64,000 nucleotides of DNA from Streptomyces sp. SID8352 (GCF_009862265.1 NZ_WWGX01000115.1:38031-102030); one strand, 5' to 3'; shown: positions 49,679 through 58,129, numbered from the stretch's first letter. Notes: a model not told the origin generated them from the sequence alone. Program-made: numbers and translations.

Positions 49679-51178
49679 TCAGGACGCACCGAAGCGGGGG
49701 GTGTGGGCCTCGCCGAGCATCACGTGGACGATCTTCGACTCGGTGTAGAAGTCGATACTATGCGCTCCGCCCTCGCGGCCGAGGCCGGAGGACTTCACGC
49801 CTCCGAAGGGAGTCCGCAGGTCACGGACGTTGTGGGAGTTGATCCACACCATGCCGGACTCGACGGCGTGGGCGATGCGGTGGCCGCGCTTGAGGTCGGA
49901 CGTCCACACGTAGGCGGCGAGTCCGAACTCGGTGGCGTTGGCCAGTTCCACGGCCTCGGCCTCGTCGTCGAAGGGGGCGACGGCGACGACGGGACCGAAG
50001 ATCTCCTCCTGGAAGATCCGGGCGTCGCGGGGGACGTCGGCGAAGACGGTGGGCTGGAGGTAGTTGCCCCCGGACAGGTGGGCGGGGCGCTCGCCGCCCG
50101 CGACCAGCCTGGCCTCCTGGCGGCCGATCTCCACGTAGTCCAGCACGCGGGCGTAGTGCTCGGCGTGGACGAGGGCGCCGACCTCGGTGGCCGGGTCGGA
50201 GGGCGGGCCGACCTTGACGCGCTCGGCCCGCTCGGCCAGGCGGCGGGTGAACTCCTCGTAGACGGGGCGTTCCACCAGGACGCGGGAGCCTGCGGTGCAG
50301 CGCTCGCCGTTGAGGGAGAAGACCCCGAAGAGGACGGAGTCCAGCGCGGCGTCCAGGTCGGCGTCGGCGAAGAGGACGACCGGGGACTTGCCGCCCAGCT
50401 CCATGGAGGTGGTCTTCAGGTGCGCGGCGGAGCTGCGGACGATGTGGCGGCCGGTGTCCGTGGAGCCGGTGAAGGAGATCAGCGGCACGCCGGGGTGGTC
50501 GACGAGGGCCTGGCCGGCCTCCTCACCGATGCCGTGGACGATGTTGACGACGCCCGAGGGGACGCCGGCCTCGTCGAGGATCTCGGGCCACAGGCTGGCG
50601 GAGAGCGGGGTCCACTCGGCGGGCTTGAGGACGAGGGTGCAGCCGGAGGCCAGCGCGGGGGCCAGCTTCCAGCTCTCCAGCATGAACGGGGTGTTCCAGG
50701 GCGTGATCAGTCCGGCGACGCCGACGGGGGTGCGGACGACGTAGTTGATCTGCTGGTCCCCGGCGCGGAACGCCTCCTCGCCGAGGGCGACGATCACGTC
50801 GCCGAAGTAGCGGAAGTTCTCGGCGGCGCGGCGGGCCTGGCCCCGGGCCTGGGTGATGGGGAGGCCGGAGTCGAAGGTCTCCAGGGCGGCCAGCCGCTCC
50901 TCGCGGGCCTCGACGGCGTCGGCGATGCGGTACAGGACGCGGGCGCGCTCGCGGTTACCGAGCTTCGACCAGGCGGGGAAGGCGGCGGTGGCCGCGGCGA
51001 CGGCGAGGTCGACGTCGGCGGTGCCGCCGGCGGCGGCCCGGGTGTAGGGGGCGTTGGAGACGGGGTCGCTGACGGGGAAGGTGCGGCCGTCGGCGCTGTC
51101 GAGCAGTTCGCCGCCGATCCAGTGGCGGATCTGCTCCGGCAGGCCGTCGGGGCGGCCCGCGGTCGGTGTGGTGGACAT
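49679..51178 (-). CDS. hpaE: 5-carboxymethyl-2-hydroxymuconate semialdehyde dehydrogenase-like (HpaE)
   Basis: A 499-residue aldehyde dehydrogenase. It has LITPWNTPFMLESWKLAPAL, the general base Glu in MELGGKSPV near 260 and the catalytic Cys in LNGERCTAGSRVL near 295. Pattern and position directly upstream of an HpaD-like dioxygenase fit HpaE of the homoprotocatechuate pathway, which oxidises the ring-opened semialdehyde. The ATG at 51178 has GGAAGAG upstream. Only 18 bp separate it from the dioxygenase gene. Confidence 0.87.
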   Translation of the reverse strand: MSTTPTAGRPDGLPEQIRHWIGGELLDSADGRTFPVSDPVSNAPYTRAAAGGTADVDLAVAAATAAFPAWSKLGNRERARVLYRIADAVEAREERLAALETFDSGLPITQARGQARRAAENFRYFGDVIVALGEEAFRAGDQQINYVVRTPVGVAGLITPWNTPFMLESWKLAPALASGCTLVLKPAEWTPLSASLWPEILDEAGVPSGVVNIVHGIGEEAGQALVDHPGVPLISFTGSTDTGRHIVRSSAAHLKTTSMELGGKSPVVLFADADLDAALDSVLFGVFSLNGERCTAGSRVLVERPVYEEFTRRLAERAERVKVGPPSDPATEVGALVHAEHYARVLDYVEIGRQEARLVAGGERPAHLSGGNYLQPTVFADVPRDARIFQEEIFGPVVAVAPFDDEAEAVELANATEFGLAAYVWTSDLKRGHRIAHAVESGMVWINSHNVRDLRTPFGGVKSSGLGREGGAHSIDFYTESKIVHVMLGEAHTPRFGAS

Positions 51179-51203
51179 GGGGATGTCTCTTCCGTTCGGT
51201 GGG

Positions 51204-52124
51204 TCAGATCTGCTGGGTGAGGTCGCCGCCCTCGGCGAGCAGGGCGCGGATGCGGGTGAGACCGTCCTCGGTGGGCGGGGTGAGCGGCGGGCGGACGTGG
51301 CCGGAGGCGATCAGGCCCTGCTGTTCCAGGACCCACTTGGCGGGAGCGGGGTTGGTCTCGACGAACAGCAGGTCGACGAGGGGGTGGAGCCGGTAGTGCA
51401 GGTCCCGGGCGGCGTCGAAGTCGCCGGCCTCCCACAGCTCGTACATGCGGGCCACCGCGGTGGGGGCCAGGTTGGCCACGGCGGAGACGAAGCCCGCGCC
51501 GCCGAGGGCGAGCAGCGGCAGGCAGAGCAGCTCGATGCCGGACCAGACGAGCAGTTCCCGGCCGCAGGCGTGCAGGACGCGGGAGAAGTGCTCGAAGTCC
51601 TTGGTGGTCTCCTTGACGCCGACGAAGTTGTCGAAGTCGGTGAACAGGCGCCGCACGGTCTCCGGCGCGATGTCGACGGCGGTGCGGGAGGGCACGTTGT
51701 AGGCGACGAGCGGCAGGTCGGGGAACTCGCGGGCCACCGTGGCGTACCACTGGTAGAGCGCTTCCTGCGTGGGCCGGGCGTAGTACGGGGTGATGACGAG
51801 GGCGGCGTCGGCGCCGAGGTCGCGGGCGGCGGCGGTGATCTCCAGGGTCTCGTCGAGCTTGTGGGAGCCGGTGCCGGGCAGGAAGGGGACGCGGTCCCCG
51901 ATCTCGTCGGCGACGGTCCGCATGGCGGCGATGCGCTCGGCGGTGGTCTGGGCGGACGGCTCGCCGGTGGAGCCGCCGAGGGAGATGCCGTGCGAGCCGG
52001 ATTCGAGCTGCCAGCGGATGAGTCCGCGCAGGCTGTCGTGGTCGACGGCGCCCTCGGCGGTGAAGGGGGTGACGACGGGGGCGATGGAGCCGCGGATGGT
52101 GGCGGGGTCGCTGCGGAACTTCAT
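51204..52124 (-). CDS. DapA-family (dihydrodipicolinate synthase-like) aldolase
   Basis: A 306-residue class I aldolase barrel. The Schiff-base Lys is in FVGVKETTKD near 165 and the catalytic Tyr in LVAYNVPSRT near 138; GSTGEPSAQT near 50 binds a pyruvate-like carboxylate. The family makes or splits pyruvate-containing compounds. True lysine biosynthesis is unlikely in this operon between a FAH-RraA fusion and HpaE. An aldol split near the end of the meta pathway, giving pyruvate, is the natural guess and would replace HpaI. The ATG at 52124 fits the family N-terminus. Confidence 0.82.
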   Translation of the reverse strand: MKFRSDPATIRGSIAPVVTPFTAEGAVDHDSLRGLIRWQLESGSHGISLGGSTGEPSAQTTAERIAAMRTVADEIGDRVPFLPGTGSHKLDETLEITAAARDLGADAALVITPYYARPTQEALYQWYATVAREFPDLPLVAYNVPSRTAVDIAPETVRRLFTDFDNFVGVKETTKDFEHFSRVLHACGRELLVWSGIELLCLPLLALGGAGFVSAVANLAPTAVARMYELWEAGDFDAARDLHYRLHPLVDLLFVETNPAPAKWVLEQQGLIASGHVRPPLTPPTEDGLTRIRALLAEGGDLTQQI

Positions 52125-52161
52125 GGGGTGCTCCGTGGGTGGAGGGGTGCGGACGGGTGGG

Positions 52162-53595
52162 TCAGGACTGGCTGTCGCGCCACTGCTCGTAGGCGGACCG
52201 CCAGGAGGGGCCGAGCGGGTAGAGGCCCTGGACCGGCTCTCCGTCCGCGACGCGTTCGGCGATGAAGCGCTCCTGGAGCTCCTGTTCGGCGCTCTCGGTG
52301 GCGAGTTCGCGGGCCAGGTCCGGGGGGACGACGACGACGCCGTCGGCGTCACCGACGAGGATGTCGCCGGGCTGGACGAGGGCACCGCCGCAGGCGATGG
52401 GCACGCCGGTGTCCCAGGGGACGTGGCGGCGGCCGAGGACGGCGGGGTGCTCGGCGGCGTAGTAGGTGGGCAGACCGAGTCCGGTCACGGCGGCGCTGTC
52501 GCGCAGGGCTCCGTCGGTGACGACGCCCGCGGCCCCCCGGACCTTGGCGCGCAGGGCGAGGATGTCGCCGATGGTGCCGGCGGTGGGGTCGCGGCGGGCG
52601 TCCATCACGAGCACCTGGCCGGGGCGGAGTTCCTCGACGGCGCGCTTCTGGGCGTTCATGCCGTTGCCGTACCGGGCGAAGAGGTCCTCGCGGAGCGGGA
52701 GGTAGCGCAGGGTGTGCGCGGTGCCGACCATCTTGGCGGCGGGGTCGGTGGGGCGCACGCCGTCGATGGTCATGTGCAGCAGCCCGCGCTTGCGCATCTG
52801 GGAGCTGAGGGTGGCGGTGGCCACCTCGCTCAGGGCCCGGGCCAGTCCGGGATCGAGGGCGGGCTCCGCGATGTGGGCGGCGCCCAGGGCGTCGGCGCGC
52901 AGGGCGTCGTCGACGCGGGGCATGGCGCCCCAGGCGGCGAGGTCGTGACCGGCCTCGGCGACGGTGTTGCGCAGCACCCCGGTGGACCGACCGTCGGCGG
53001 TGGTGACCTCGACCTCGACGGTGTCGCCGGGGGTGACGACGGAGGCGCCGGTGGGGGTGCCGGTGAGGATGACGTCGCCGGGTTCGAGGGTGACCAGCCG
53101 GGAGAGGTCCGCGACCAGGTCGCCGAAGGGGAAGAGGAGGGTGGAGGTGTCGGCGTCCTGGACGGTCTCGCCGTTGACCCGGGTGCGCAGCCGGAGGGCG
53201 GCGGGGTCGAGGGTGCGGGCGTCCAGGAGTCGGGGGCCGAGGGGGGTGAAGCCGTCGGCGCCCTTGGAGCGGAGGTTGGAGCCGCGGTCCGCGTGGCGCA
53301 GGTCGTAGGCGCCCGCGTCGTTGGCGGCGGTGACCCAGGCGACGTGGTCCCAGCCCTGTCCGGGGGCGACGCGGTGGGCGCGGCGGCCGATGACGAGGGC
53401 TATCTCGCCCTCGAAGGACATGAGTTCGCAGCCGCGCGGGCGGACCAGGTCGTCACCGGTCCCGGCGAGGGAGGAGGGGGGCTTGAGGAAGTAGGAGGGC
53501 TGGTCGGGTACGCGTCCGCGCTCCTTCGCCCGGCAGGCGTAGTTGAGGTGGACGGCGATGATCTTCGAGGGCTGGGTTCCCAGCGGATGCGGCAT
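52162..53595 (-). CDS. Fusion of FAH-family isomerase/decarboxylase and RraA-like aldolase
   Basis: A 477-residue two-domain protein. Residues about 1-245 are a FAH-type domain with IAVHLNYACRAKERG, FLKPPSSLAG and metal ligands in SFEGEIALVIG and AANDAGAYDLRHADRG. Residues about 260-460 are RraA-like, with GDILALRAKVRGAAGVVTDG split over the substrate loop and LRDSAAVTGLGLP, as in 4-hydroxy-4-methyl-2-oxoglutarate-type aldolases. Decarboxylation/isomerisation and aldol cleavage of the ring-opened product could thus be joined in one chain. It leads the operon that includes DapA-like, HpaE and HpaD genes. A GntR-type operator lies about 170 bp upstream (53762-53773). Confidence 0.85.
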   Translation of the reverse strand: MPHPLGTQPSKIIAVHLNYACRAKERGRVPDQPSYFLKPPSSLAGTGDDLVRPRGCELMSFEGEIALVIGRRAHRVAPGQGWDHVAWVTAANDAGAYDLRHADRGSNLRSKGADGFTPLGPRLLDARTLDPAALRLRTRVNGETVQDADTSTLLFPFGDLVADLSRLVTLEPGDVILTGTPTGASVVTPGDTVEVEVTTADGRSTGVLRNTVAEAGHDLAAWGAMPRVDDALRADALGAAHIAEPALDPGLARALSEVATATLSSQMRKRGLLHMTIDGVRPTDPAAKMVGTAHTLRYLPLREDLFARYGNGMNAQKRAVEELRPGQVLVMDARRDPTAGTIGDILALRAKVRGAAGVVTDGALRDSAAVTGLGLPTYYAAEHPAVLGRRHVPWDTGVPIACGGALVQPGDILVGDADGVVVVPPDLARELATESAEQELQERFIAERVADGEPVQGLYPLGPSWRSAYEQWRDSQS

Positions 53596-53761
53596 GGGAG
53601 TTCTCCCGGGGCGTGGGCGGCGTCGGGCGTGTGCCGAGGAGCGGTCGGCACCGGGCCGGGCCGGTGGGACGGGGACGCGGGACGGCGGACGGAGGCGGTC
53701 CTCGCGGTGACCGGTTCGCCCGCTCACGGGCCGTCTCCGGCACCGGACCATCCGTCCAGTA

Positions 53762-53773
53762 ATCGTATACGAT
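53762..53773. promoter_or_regulatory. GntR operator 1 (ATCGTATACGAT)
   Basis: A perfect 12-bp palindrome. The shared core AATCGTATACGA recurs at 53849-53860 and 55862-55873. It lies in the divergent promoter region of the FAH-RraA operon. The likely binder is the GntR/FCD protein at 54690-55364. Confidence 0.8.
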
Positions 53774-53850
53774 ATCAGCCACGATCCAGAAGGGAAGGCC
53801 CTCCGTCCGGATTCATGGCAGCGAGCGCACCGGACCGCTAGGATGGCAAA

Positions 53851-53860
53851 TCGTATACGA
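53851..53860. promoter_or_regulatory. GntR operator 2 (TCGTATACGA)
   Basis: A perfect 10-bp palindrome in the context AATCGTATACGA, just upstream of the chosen start of the alpha/beta hydrolase gene. Its position argues that translation starts downstream of it, at 53885. Confidence 0.8.
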
Positions 53861-53884
53861 AACTCGATGCGAGAGGCGCGAGAG

Positions 53885-54625
53885 ATGCAGAGTCGCACCG
53901 GTCTGACCGTCCGTACGTTCACTCCCGGCTCCCCCTCCGGGAAGCCGCCCGTCCTGCTCGTGCACGGCTTCGGCTCCGACGGGGGGCGGGACTGGGTGGA
54001 CACCGGCATCGCCGCGGCACTGGCCGACGCCGGGCGCACGGTGCTGGTGCCCGATCTCCGGGGCCACGGGCAGAGCCCGGCGCCGGCCGGGGCCGCCGAG
54101 GCCGGTGCCGACGCCCAGGCCCGCGATCTGGTCACGGTGCTGGACGAGTCCGGGGCCGGGGAGTTCGACGTCGTCGGCTACTCGCTGGGCGCCCGGCTCG
54201 CCTGGGAGCTGCCCGCGGCGGCCCCGGGCCGGGTGCGGCGGGCGGTGCTGGGCGGGCTGAGCCCCGCGGAGCCCTTCGAGGCGGTGGACGTGGCGGCGCT
54301 GCACCGCGCGGTGGCCGACGGGACGCCGCCCGCCGACCCCTTCACCGGGGCCATAGCGGGCATGGTGGGCGCGCACGGGGAGCGGGCCGCGGGCCTCGCG
54401 CTCTGCGTCGAGGGGCTGCGCGGCACGCCCTTCGCCCCGGGCTCCTGGGACGGCGCCACGCCGCCGGTCCTCGTCGTCGGGGAGCAGGACATGATGACCC
54501 GGGGCATCGAGCGGGTCGCCGGGCTCGTCGACGGGGCCGAGCTGATCACGGTGCCCGGCGACCACCTCCAGGTTCTCGCCGGTGAGGAGTTCCGCCGTAC
54601 AGTCCTTGAGGTCCTTGCGCGGTGA
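53885..54625 (+). CDS. Alpha/beta hydrolase
   Basis: A 246-residue hydrolase with VLLVHGFGSDGG near 25, LRGHGQSPA near 60, nucleophile elbow VVGYSLGARLA near 88, an acidic residue in LVVGEQDMM near 195 and the His in VPGDHLQVL near 222. It should cleave an ester, lactone or similar bond. Upstream in-frame starts exist (53843, 53867), but 53843 would place the GntR operator inside the gene; the ATG at 53885 has a purine-rich GAGAG in front. The GntR gene follows 64 bp downstream and may share its transcript. Confidence 0.8.
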   Translation: MQSRTGLTVRTFTPGSPSGKPPVLLVHGFGSDGGRDWVDTGIAAALADAGRTVLVPDLRGHGQSPAPAGAAEAGADAQARDLVTVLDESGAGEFDVVGYSLGARLAWELPAAAPGRVRRAVLGGLSPAEPFEAVDVAALHRAVADGTPPADPFTGAIAGMVGAHGERAAGLALCVEGLRGTPFAPGSWDGATPPVLVVGEQDMMTRGIERVAGLVDGAELITVPGDHLQVLAGEEFRRTVLEVLAR

Positions 54626-54689
54626 GAGTACGAGTGCATGGGCCGGGTGGCCGCGCCGCGTCCGCCCGGCCCGGGGTAGGGGAACACCT

Positions 54690-55364
54690 ATGAGTGCCAC
54701 GGAGAAGCAGGCCCGGGCCACGGGCTCGAAGGCCGAGGTCAGCTACGAGCTGCTGCGTTCGCGCATCCTCGACGGGACCTACGGTCCCGGCTACCGGCTG
54801 GTCCTCAGCCAGTTGGCGCGCGAGACCGGGGTCAGCACCATCCCGCTGCGCGAGGCGCTGCGCAGGCTCCAGTCCGACGGGCTCGTCGAGGTCGTCCGCA
54901 ACATCGGCGCCCGGGTGGCCGTCTTCGACGCCGCCCAGGTGGAGCACTCGCTGCACGTGCTGGCCCGCCTGGAGGGGTACGCGACGGCGATCTCCGCCCC
55001 GCACATGACGGCGCGGCACATCCAGCGCTCCCGGCGGATCAACGCCCGGATGACCACGGCGCTGGAGGACTTCGACCCCGCCTCCTTCACCGCGCTCAAC
55101 CGGGAGTTCCACTTCTCGCTCTACGAGCACTGCCCGGACGCCCATCTGGTGTCGCTGCTGGAGGCGGAGTGGGCCCGGCTGGACCACATGCGCCGCTCCA
55201 CCTTCAGCCATGTCCCGGGGCGGGCCCGCCGGTCCGTCGAGGAGCACGAGCGGCTGCTGGAGCTGATCGGGGAGCGGGCGGGCGCCCAGGAGATCGAGCG
55301 GGTGGCCTGCGCGCACAAGATCGCGACGGCGGAGGCGCTGCACCGGTCGCAGTCCGGCGAGTAG
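54690..55364 (+). CDS. GntR regulator, FCD branch, of the catabolic regulon
   Basis: A 224-residue regulator. The winged helix (about 12-75) has LSQLARETGVSTIPLREAL and the FCD ligand domain (about 85-215) includes FTALNREFHFSLY and SVEEHERLLELI with the conserved His residues. Such proteins sense organic acids. The three ATCGTATACGA-type palindromes within about 2 kb, in front of the FAH-RraA operon, the hydrolase gene and the phosphotriesterase operon, are natural targets. The ATG at 54690 follows GGGGAACACCT. It probably represses these units until the pathway substrate appears. Confidence 0.88.
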   Translation: MSATEKQARATGSKAEVSYELLRSRILDGTYGPGYRLVLSQLARETGVSTIPLREALRRLQSDGLVEVVRNIGARVAVFDAAQVEHSLHVLARLEGYATAISAPHMTARHIQRSRRINARMTTALEDFDPASFTALNREFHFSLYEHCPDAHLVSLLEAEWARLDHMRRSTFSHVPGRARRSVEEHERLLELIGERAGAQEIERVACAHKIATAEALHRSQSGE

Positions 55365-55390
55365 CGCGGCGGGGCGGACGGTCCCGGCGG

Positions 55391-55489
55391 GTCCGGCGGG
55401 TCCGGCAGGTCCGGCAGGTCCGGCAGGTCCGGCAGGTCCGGCAGGTCCGGCAGGTCCGGCAGGTCCGGCAGGTCCGGCAGGTCCGGCAG
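55391..55489. repeat. 9-bp tandem repeat (GTCCGGCAG), 11 copies
   Basis: One GTCCGGCGG followed by ten perfect GTCCGGCAG units, right after the GntR gene stop. The unit length is a multiple of three, so frames stay open through it, but none connects to a domain. Perfect copies suggest recent expansion. Confidence 0.92.
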
Positions 55490-55862
55490 CGGCCCCGGAA
55501 CGGCCCGGCGGTCCCCGGGAACCGGCCGCGCGGCCCGGAGCGACGGAGGGGCTTCGGTACGCGCGGGTCCCGGTGGCCCGAGCCGAACGTGCCCGCGCGC
55601 TCCCCGCCCTCATCGGCACCGACCCTTTGAGGGGGACTCCCCCCCAGGGGGCGGTTCCGTTCGCGGGCGGGCTCCGGGGCGCCCCGCACCGCCCCGCGGA
55701 CGGACGTGCCGACAGGCCCCCGTTCCCGCACGGACCATGGGCACCGCACGGACATCGAACCCGCCCGGGACGCCGCGCCACGGCGCCGGGGAGGGCACCG
55801 CCGAACGCCACGGTCCCGGACCGGTGAGGCGTGAGCCGTGACCGTGAAATCCGGCCCGCCTA

Positions 55863-55874
55863 ATCGTATACGAT
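55863..55874. promoter_or_regulatory. GntR operator 3 (ATCGTATACGAT)
   Basis: A perfect 12-bp palindrome, identical to operator 1, 29 bp upstream of the first phosphotriesterase-like gene. Confidence 0.82.
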
Positions 55875-55902
55875 CAGGTATCTCATCTGTTAGCGTGACC
55901 GC

Positions 55903-57021
55903 ATGTCCACTACCGACTCGACGGCGGGGACGGCCGGTGCGCCGGCCCCCGTGCCGCTGCCCGGGGGGACCGTCGTCACCGTCACCGGCGAGGTCGCGCC
56001 GGACACGCTGGGCGCGGTGCTCCCCCATGAACACCTGCTGAGCGATACCGCCCCGCCCGGGGACACCGCGGACTCCTGGGCGGCCTCGGGCCGTACCCGC
56101 CCGGCCACCGCGACCCGGATCTCCTTCTACCGGGCGCCGTTGACGATGGGCCTGCTCGGTGACATCGCCCTGGGCGTCCCCAACCGGGACAACTGGCTGC
56201 TCGGCGACGAGCAGGTCGCAGCCGAGGAGGCCGCCGCGTTCCGGCTGGCCGGTGGCGGCACTCTGGTGGACCTCACCACTGCCCAACTGGGGCGCGATCC
56301 GGCCGGGTTGCGCCGGATCTCCGAGTCCTCGGGCGTCACCGTCGTCATGGGCACCGGCCGTCACCACCCCGCGTGGGGCGGAGTCCGTGCGGGGGAGTCC
56401 GCGGAGGAGCTCACCGAGGAGTTCGTCCGCGACCTCACGGAGGGCGTGGGCGGCGTCCGCGCCGGTGTGATCGGACAGCTCGGCGCCCTCGATCCCCGGG
56501 AGCCCGCCGAGCGCGCCGTCCTCGCCGCCGCGGCCCGCGCCTCGGCCGCCACCGGCGCCGCCGTCTCGCTCCGCCGCTCCGCCGACCCCGGCGTCCAGCG
56601 GCACGTCCTCGACCTGCTGGCCGAGGAGGGCGCGGATCTCGGCCGCGTCGCCGTCGGTGGCTGCGACGCGCTCTCCCCCCGCCCCGACGACCTCGAACCC
56701 CTGCTGGAGCGAGGGGTGTTCGTCCAGTTCGACCGGCTGGGCCGACTGCCCTCGGCGGCCAGTGCCAGCGACGACCAGGACGTGGCCGCCGCCGTGCTGG
56801 AGCTGGCCCGGCGGGGTCACGCCGGACGGGTCCTGCTGTCCCAGGGCATCGACTCCAAGGCGGGGCTGCTCGCCCACGGCGGGGGCGGCTACGGCTTCCT
56901 CCTCCAACAGTTCGTCCCCTACCTGCGGATGCTCGGGGCGGACAACGCCCTCGTCGAGACCGTCACGGTGCGCAACCCGGGACGGCTGCTGACCATCGCC
57001 GAGCAAAGGACCGACGCGTGA
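55903..57021 (+). CDS. Phosphotriesterase-family protein with lost metal ligands
   Basis: A 372-residue protein of the phosphotriesterase/lactonase fold. The first metal motif is present (VLPHEHLLSD near 43), but other ligand positions differ from the next gene: the Lys/Glu strand reads VIGQLGALD, the first barrel His site VSLRRSADP, the second VAVGGCDAL, and the late Asp site LLSQGIDSK. It is therefore probably not a working metal hydrolase, unless it uses another centre. It is translationally coupled to an intact homologue (GTGA overlap), suggesting a heteromeric or regulatory role. Confidence 0.8.
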   Translation: MSTTDSTAGTAGAPAPVPLPGGTVVTVTGEVAPDTLGAVLPHEHLLSDTAPPGDTADSWAASGRTRPATATRISFYRAPLTMGLLGDIALGVPNRDNWLLGDEQVAAEEAAAFRLAGGGTLVDLTTAQLGRDPAGLRRISESSGVTVVMGTGRHHPAWGGVRAGESAEELTEEFVRDLTEGVGGVRAGVIGQLGALDPREPAERAVLAAAARASAATGAAVSLRRSADPGVQRHVLDLLAEEGADLGRVAVGGCDALSPRPDDLEPLLERGVFVQFDRLGRLPSAASASDDQDVAAAVLELARRGHAGRVLLSQGIDSKAGLLAHGGGGYGFLLQQFVPYLRMLGADNALVETVTVRNPGRLLTIAEQRTDA

Positions 57022-58088
57022 GCCGCCACCCCTTCGAGATCCCCGACCTCTCCGGGCGGGTCCTGAGCGTCACCGGCCCCGTCGACCCGGCGACGCTCGG
57101 CCCGACGCTCATGCACGAGCACGTCTTCGTCGACCTGCGCCGCCCGCCCCGGTTCCACCGGCCCGGCGAGGACTCCCCCGAGGCCGCCGAGCCGCTCACC
57201 TCCGCCAACCTGGCCCGCACCCGGCAGGGCCGCCCCAACGCCGACAACGACGTGATGGGCGACTTCGACGAGATGCTGACGGAGGTGCTCGCCTTCGCCC
57301 ACAGCGGCGGCGGAACCCTGGTCGAGGTCTCCCCCATCGGCCTGGGCCGGGACCCGGAGGCCCTGCGGCGGCTCTCCCTGGCCTCCGGGCTCACCGTCGT
57401 GATGGGCGGCGGCTGGTACACGCCGACCTTCCACCCGGCGGACTTCTCCCGGCGCGGCGTCGACGAACTGGCCGACACCATCGTGCGCGACATCGTGCTC
57501 GGCGCCGACGGCACCGGGGTGCGCTCCGGCATCATCGGGGAGGTCGGCGCGGAGACCGCGCCGCTGACCGACGGCGAACTCAAGAGCGTCCGGGCCAGCG
57601 GACGGGCCAGCAGGGCGACGGGCGCGCCGGTCACCTTCCACGTCGGCGGCGTCGGCGAGGACAAGCTCCGGGTCCTCGACATCCTCGCGGAGGAGGGTGT
57701 CGACCCCTCCAGCATCGTGCTGGGCCACGCCGGGGAGATCCTCGCCGACCCGGCGCTCGGCCGGCGCGTGCTGGAGCGGGGCGTCTTCGTCGAGTTCGAC
57801 TTCCTCGCCTCCCCCGGAAGCCCCTGGGGGCACCTGTTCCTCACCAGCGACCACAAGACCGCCCGGGGCGTCGCCGAACTGGTGGAGCAAGGCCACACGG
57901 AGCAGATCCTCCTGGGCCACGACGTCTGCCAGAAGATCCAGCTCAAGAAGTACGGCGGCCACGGGTACGACTACATCCCGCGCCACTTCCTGCCCGCGCT
58001 GGGGCGGCTCGGCGTGGCCGAGGAGGCCCTGCACACCATCATGGTCGACAACCCCGCGCGGGCCCTGACCTTCGCCGCACCGCGGTGA
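57018..58088 (+). CDS. Phosphotriesterase-family metal hydrolase
   Basis: A 356-residue enzyme of the phosphotriesterase-related group. The metal-binding set is complete: LMHEHVFVDL near 34, Glu in IIGEVGAET near 176, His in VTFHVGG near 208, His in VLGHAGEI near 237 and Asp in LLGHDVCQK near 295. Relatives act as lactonases or on esters, not usually on organophosphates. The likely start is GTG at 57018, overlapping the previous stop. An HSL-type hydrolase and an amidohydrolase follow, so it should open a lactone or ester in the same pathway. Confidence 0.88.
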   Translation: MSRHPFEIPDLSGRVLSVTGPVDPATLGPTLMHEHVFVDLRRPPRFHRPGEDSPEAAEPLTSANLARTRQGRPNADNDVMGDFDEMLTEVLAFAHSGGGTLVEVSPIGLGRDPEALRRLSLASGLTVVMGGGWYTPTFHPADFSRRGVDELADTIVRDIVLGADGTGVRSGIIGEVGAETAPLTDGELKSVRASGRASRATGAPVTFHVGGVGEDKLRVLDILAEEGVDPSSIVLGHAGEILADPALGRRVLERGVFVEFDFLASPGSPWGHLFLTSDHKTARGVAELVEQGHTEQILLGHDVCQKIQLKKYGGHGYDYIPRHFLPALGRLGVAEEALHTIMVDNPARALTFAAPR

Positions 58089-58129
58089 CCACCCGCCGCC
58101 ACCCGTCCGACCCGCCCCGAGGGAGCACC

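Larger units (their letters stand above)
55365..55902. other. Intergenic region with 9-bp repeat and operator
   Basis: About 540 bp between two rightward genes. It holds a 9-bp tandem repeat (55391-55489), GC-rich sequence without a gene, and GntR operator 3 close to the next start codon. Confidence 0.65.

Noticed and set aside
51204..52124. Lysine biosynthesis dapA.
   Set aside because: The gene lies inside a meta-cleavage operon with short intergenic gaps, and DapA-family proteins often serve catabolic aldolase roles.
53843..53884. Upstream ATG starts for the alpha/beta hydrolase gene.
   Set aside because: The start at 53843 would place the GntR palindrome inside the gene; the ATG at 53885 has a better upstream purine stretch and fits the family N-terminus.
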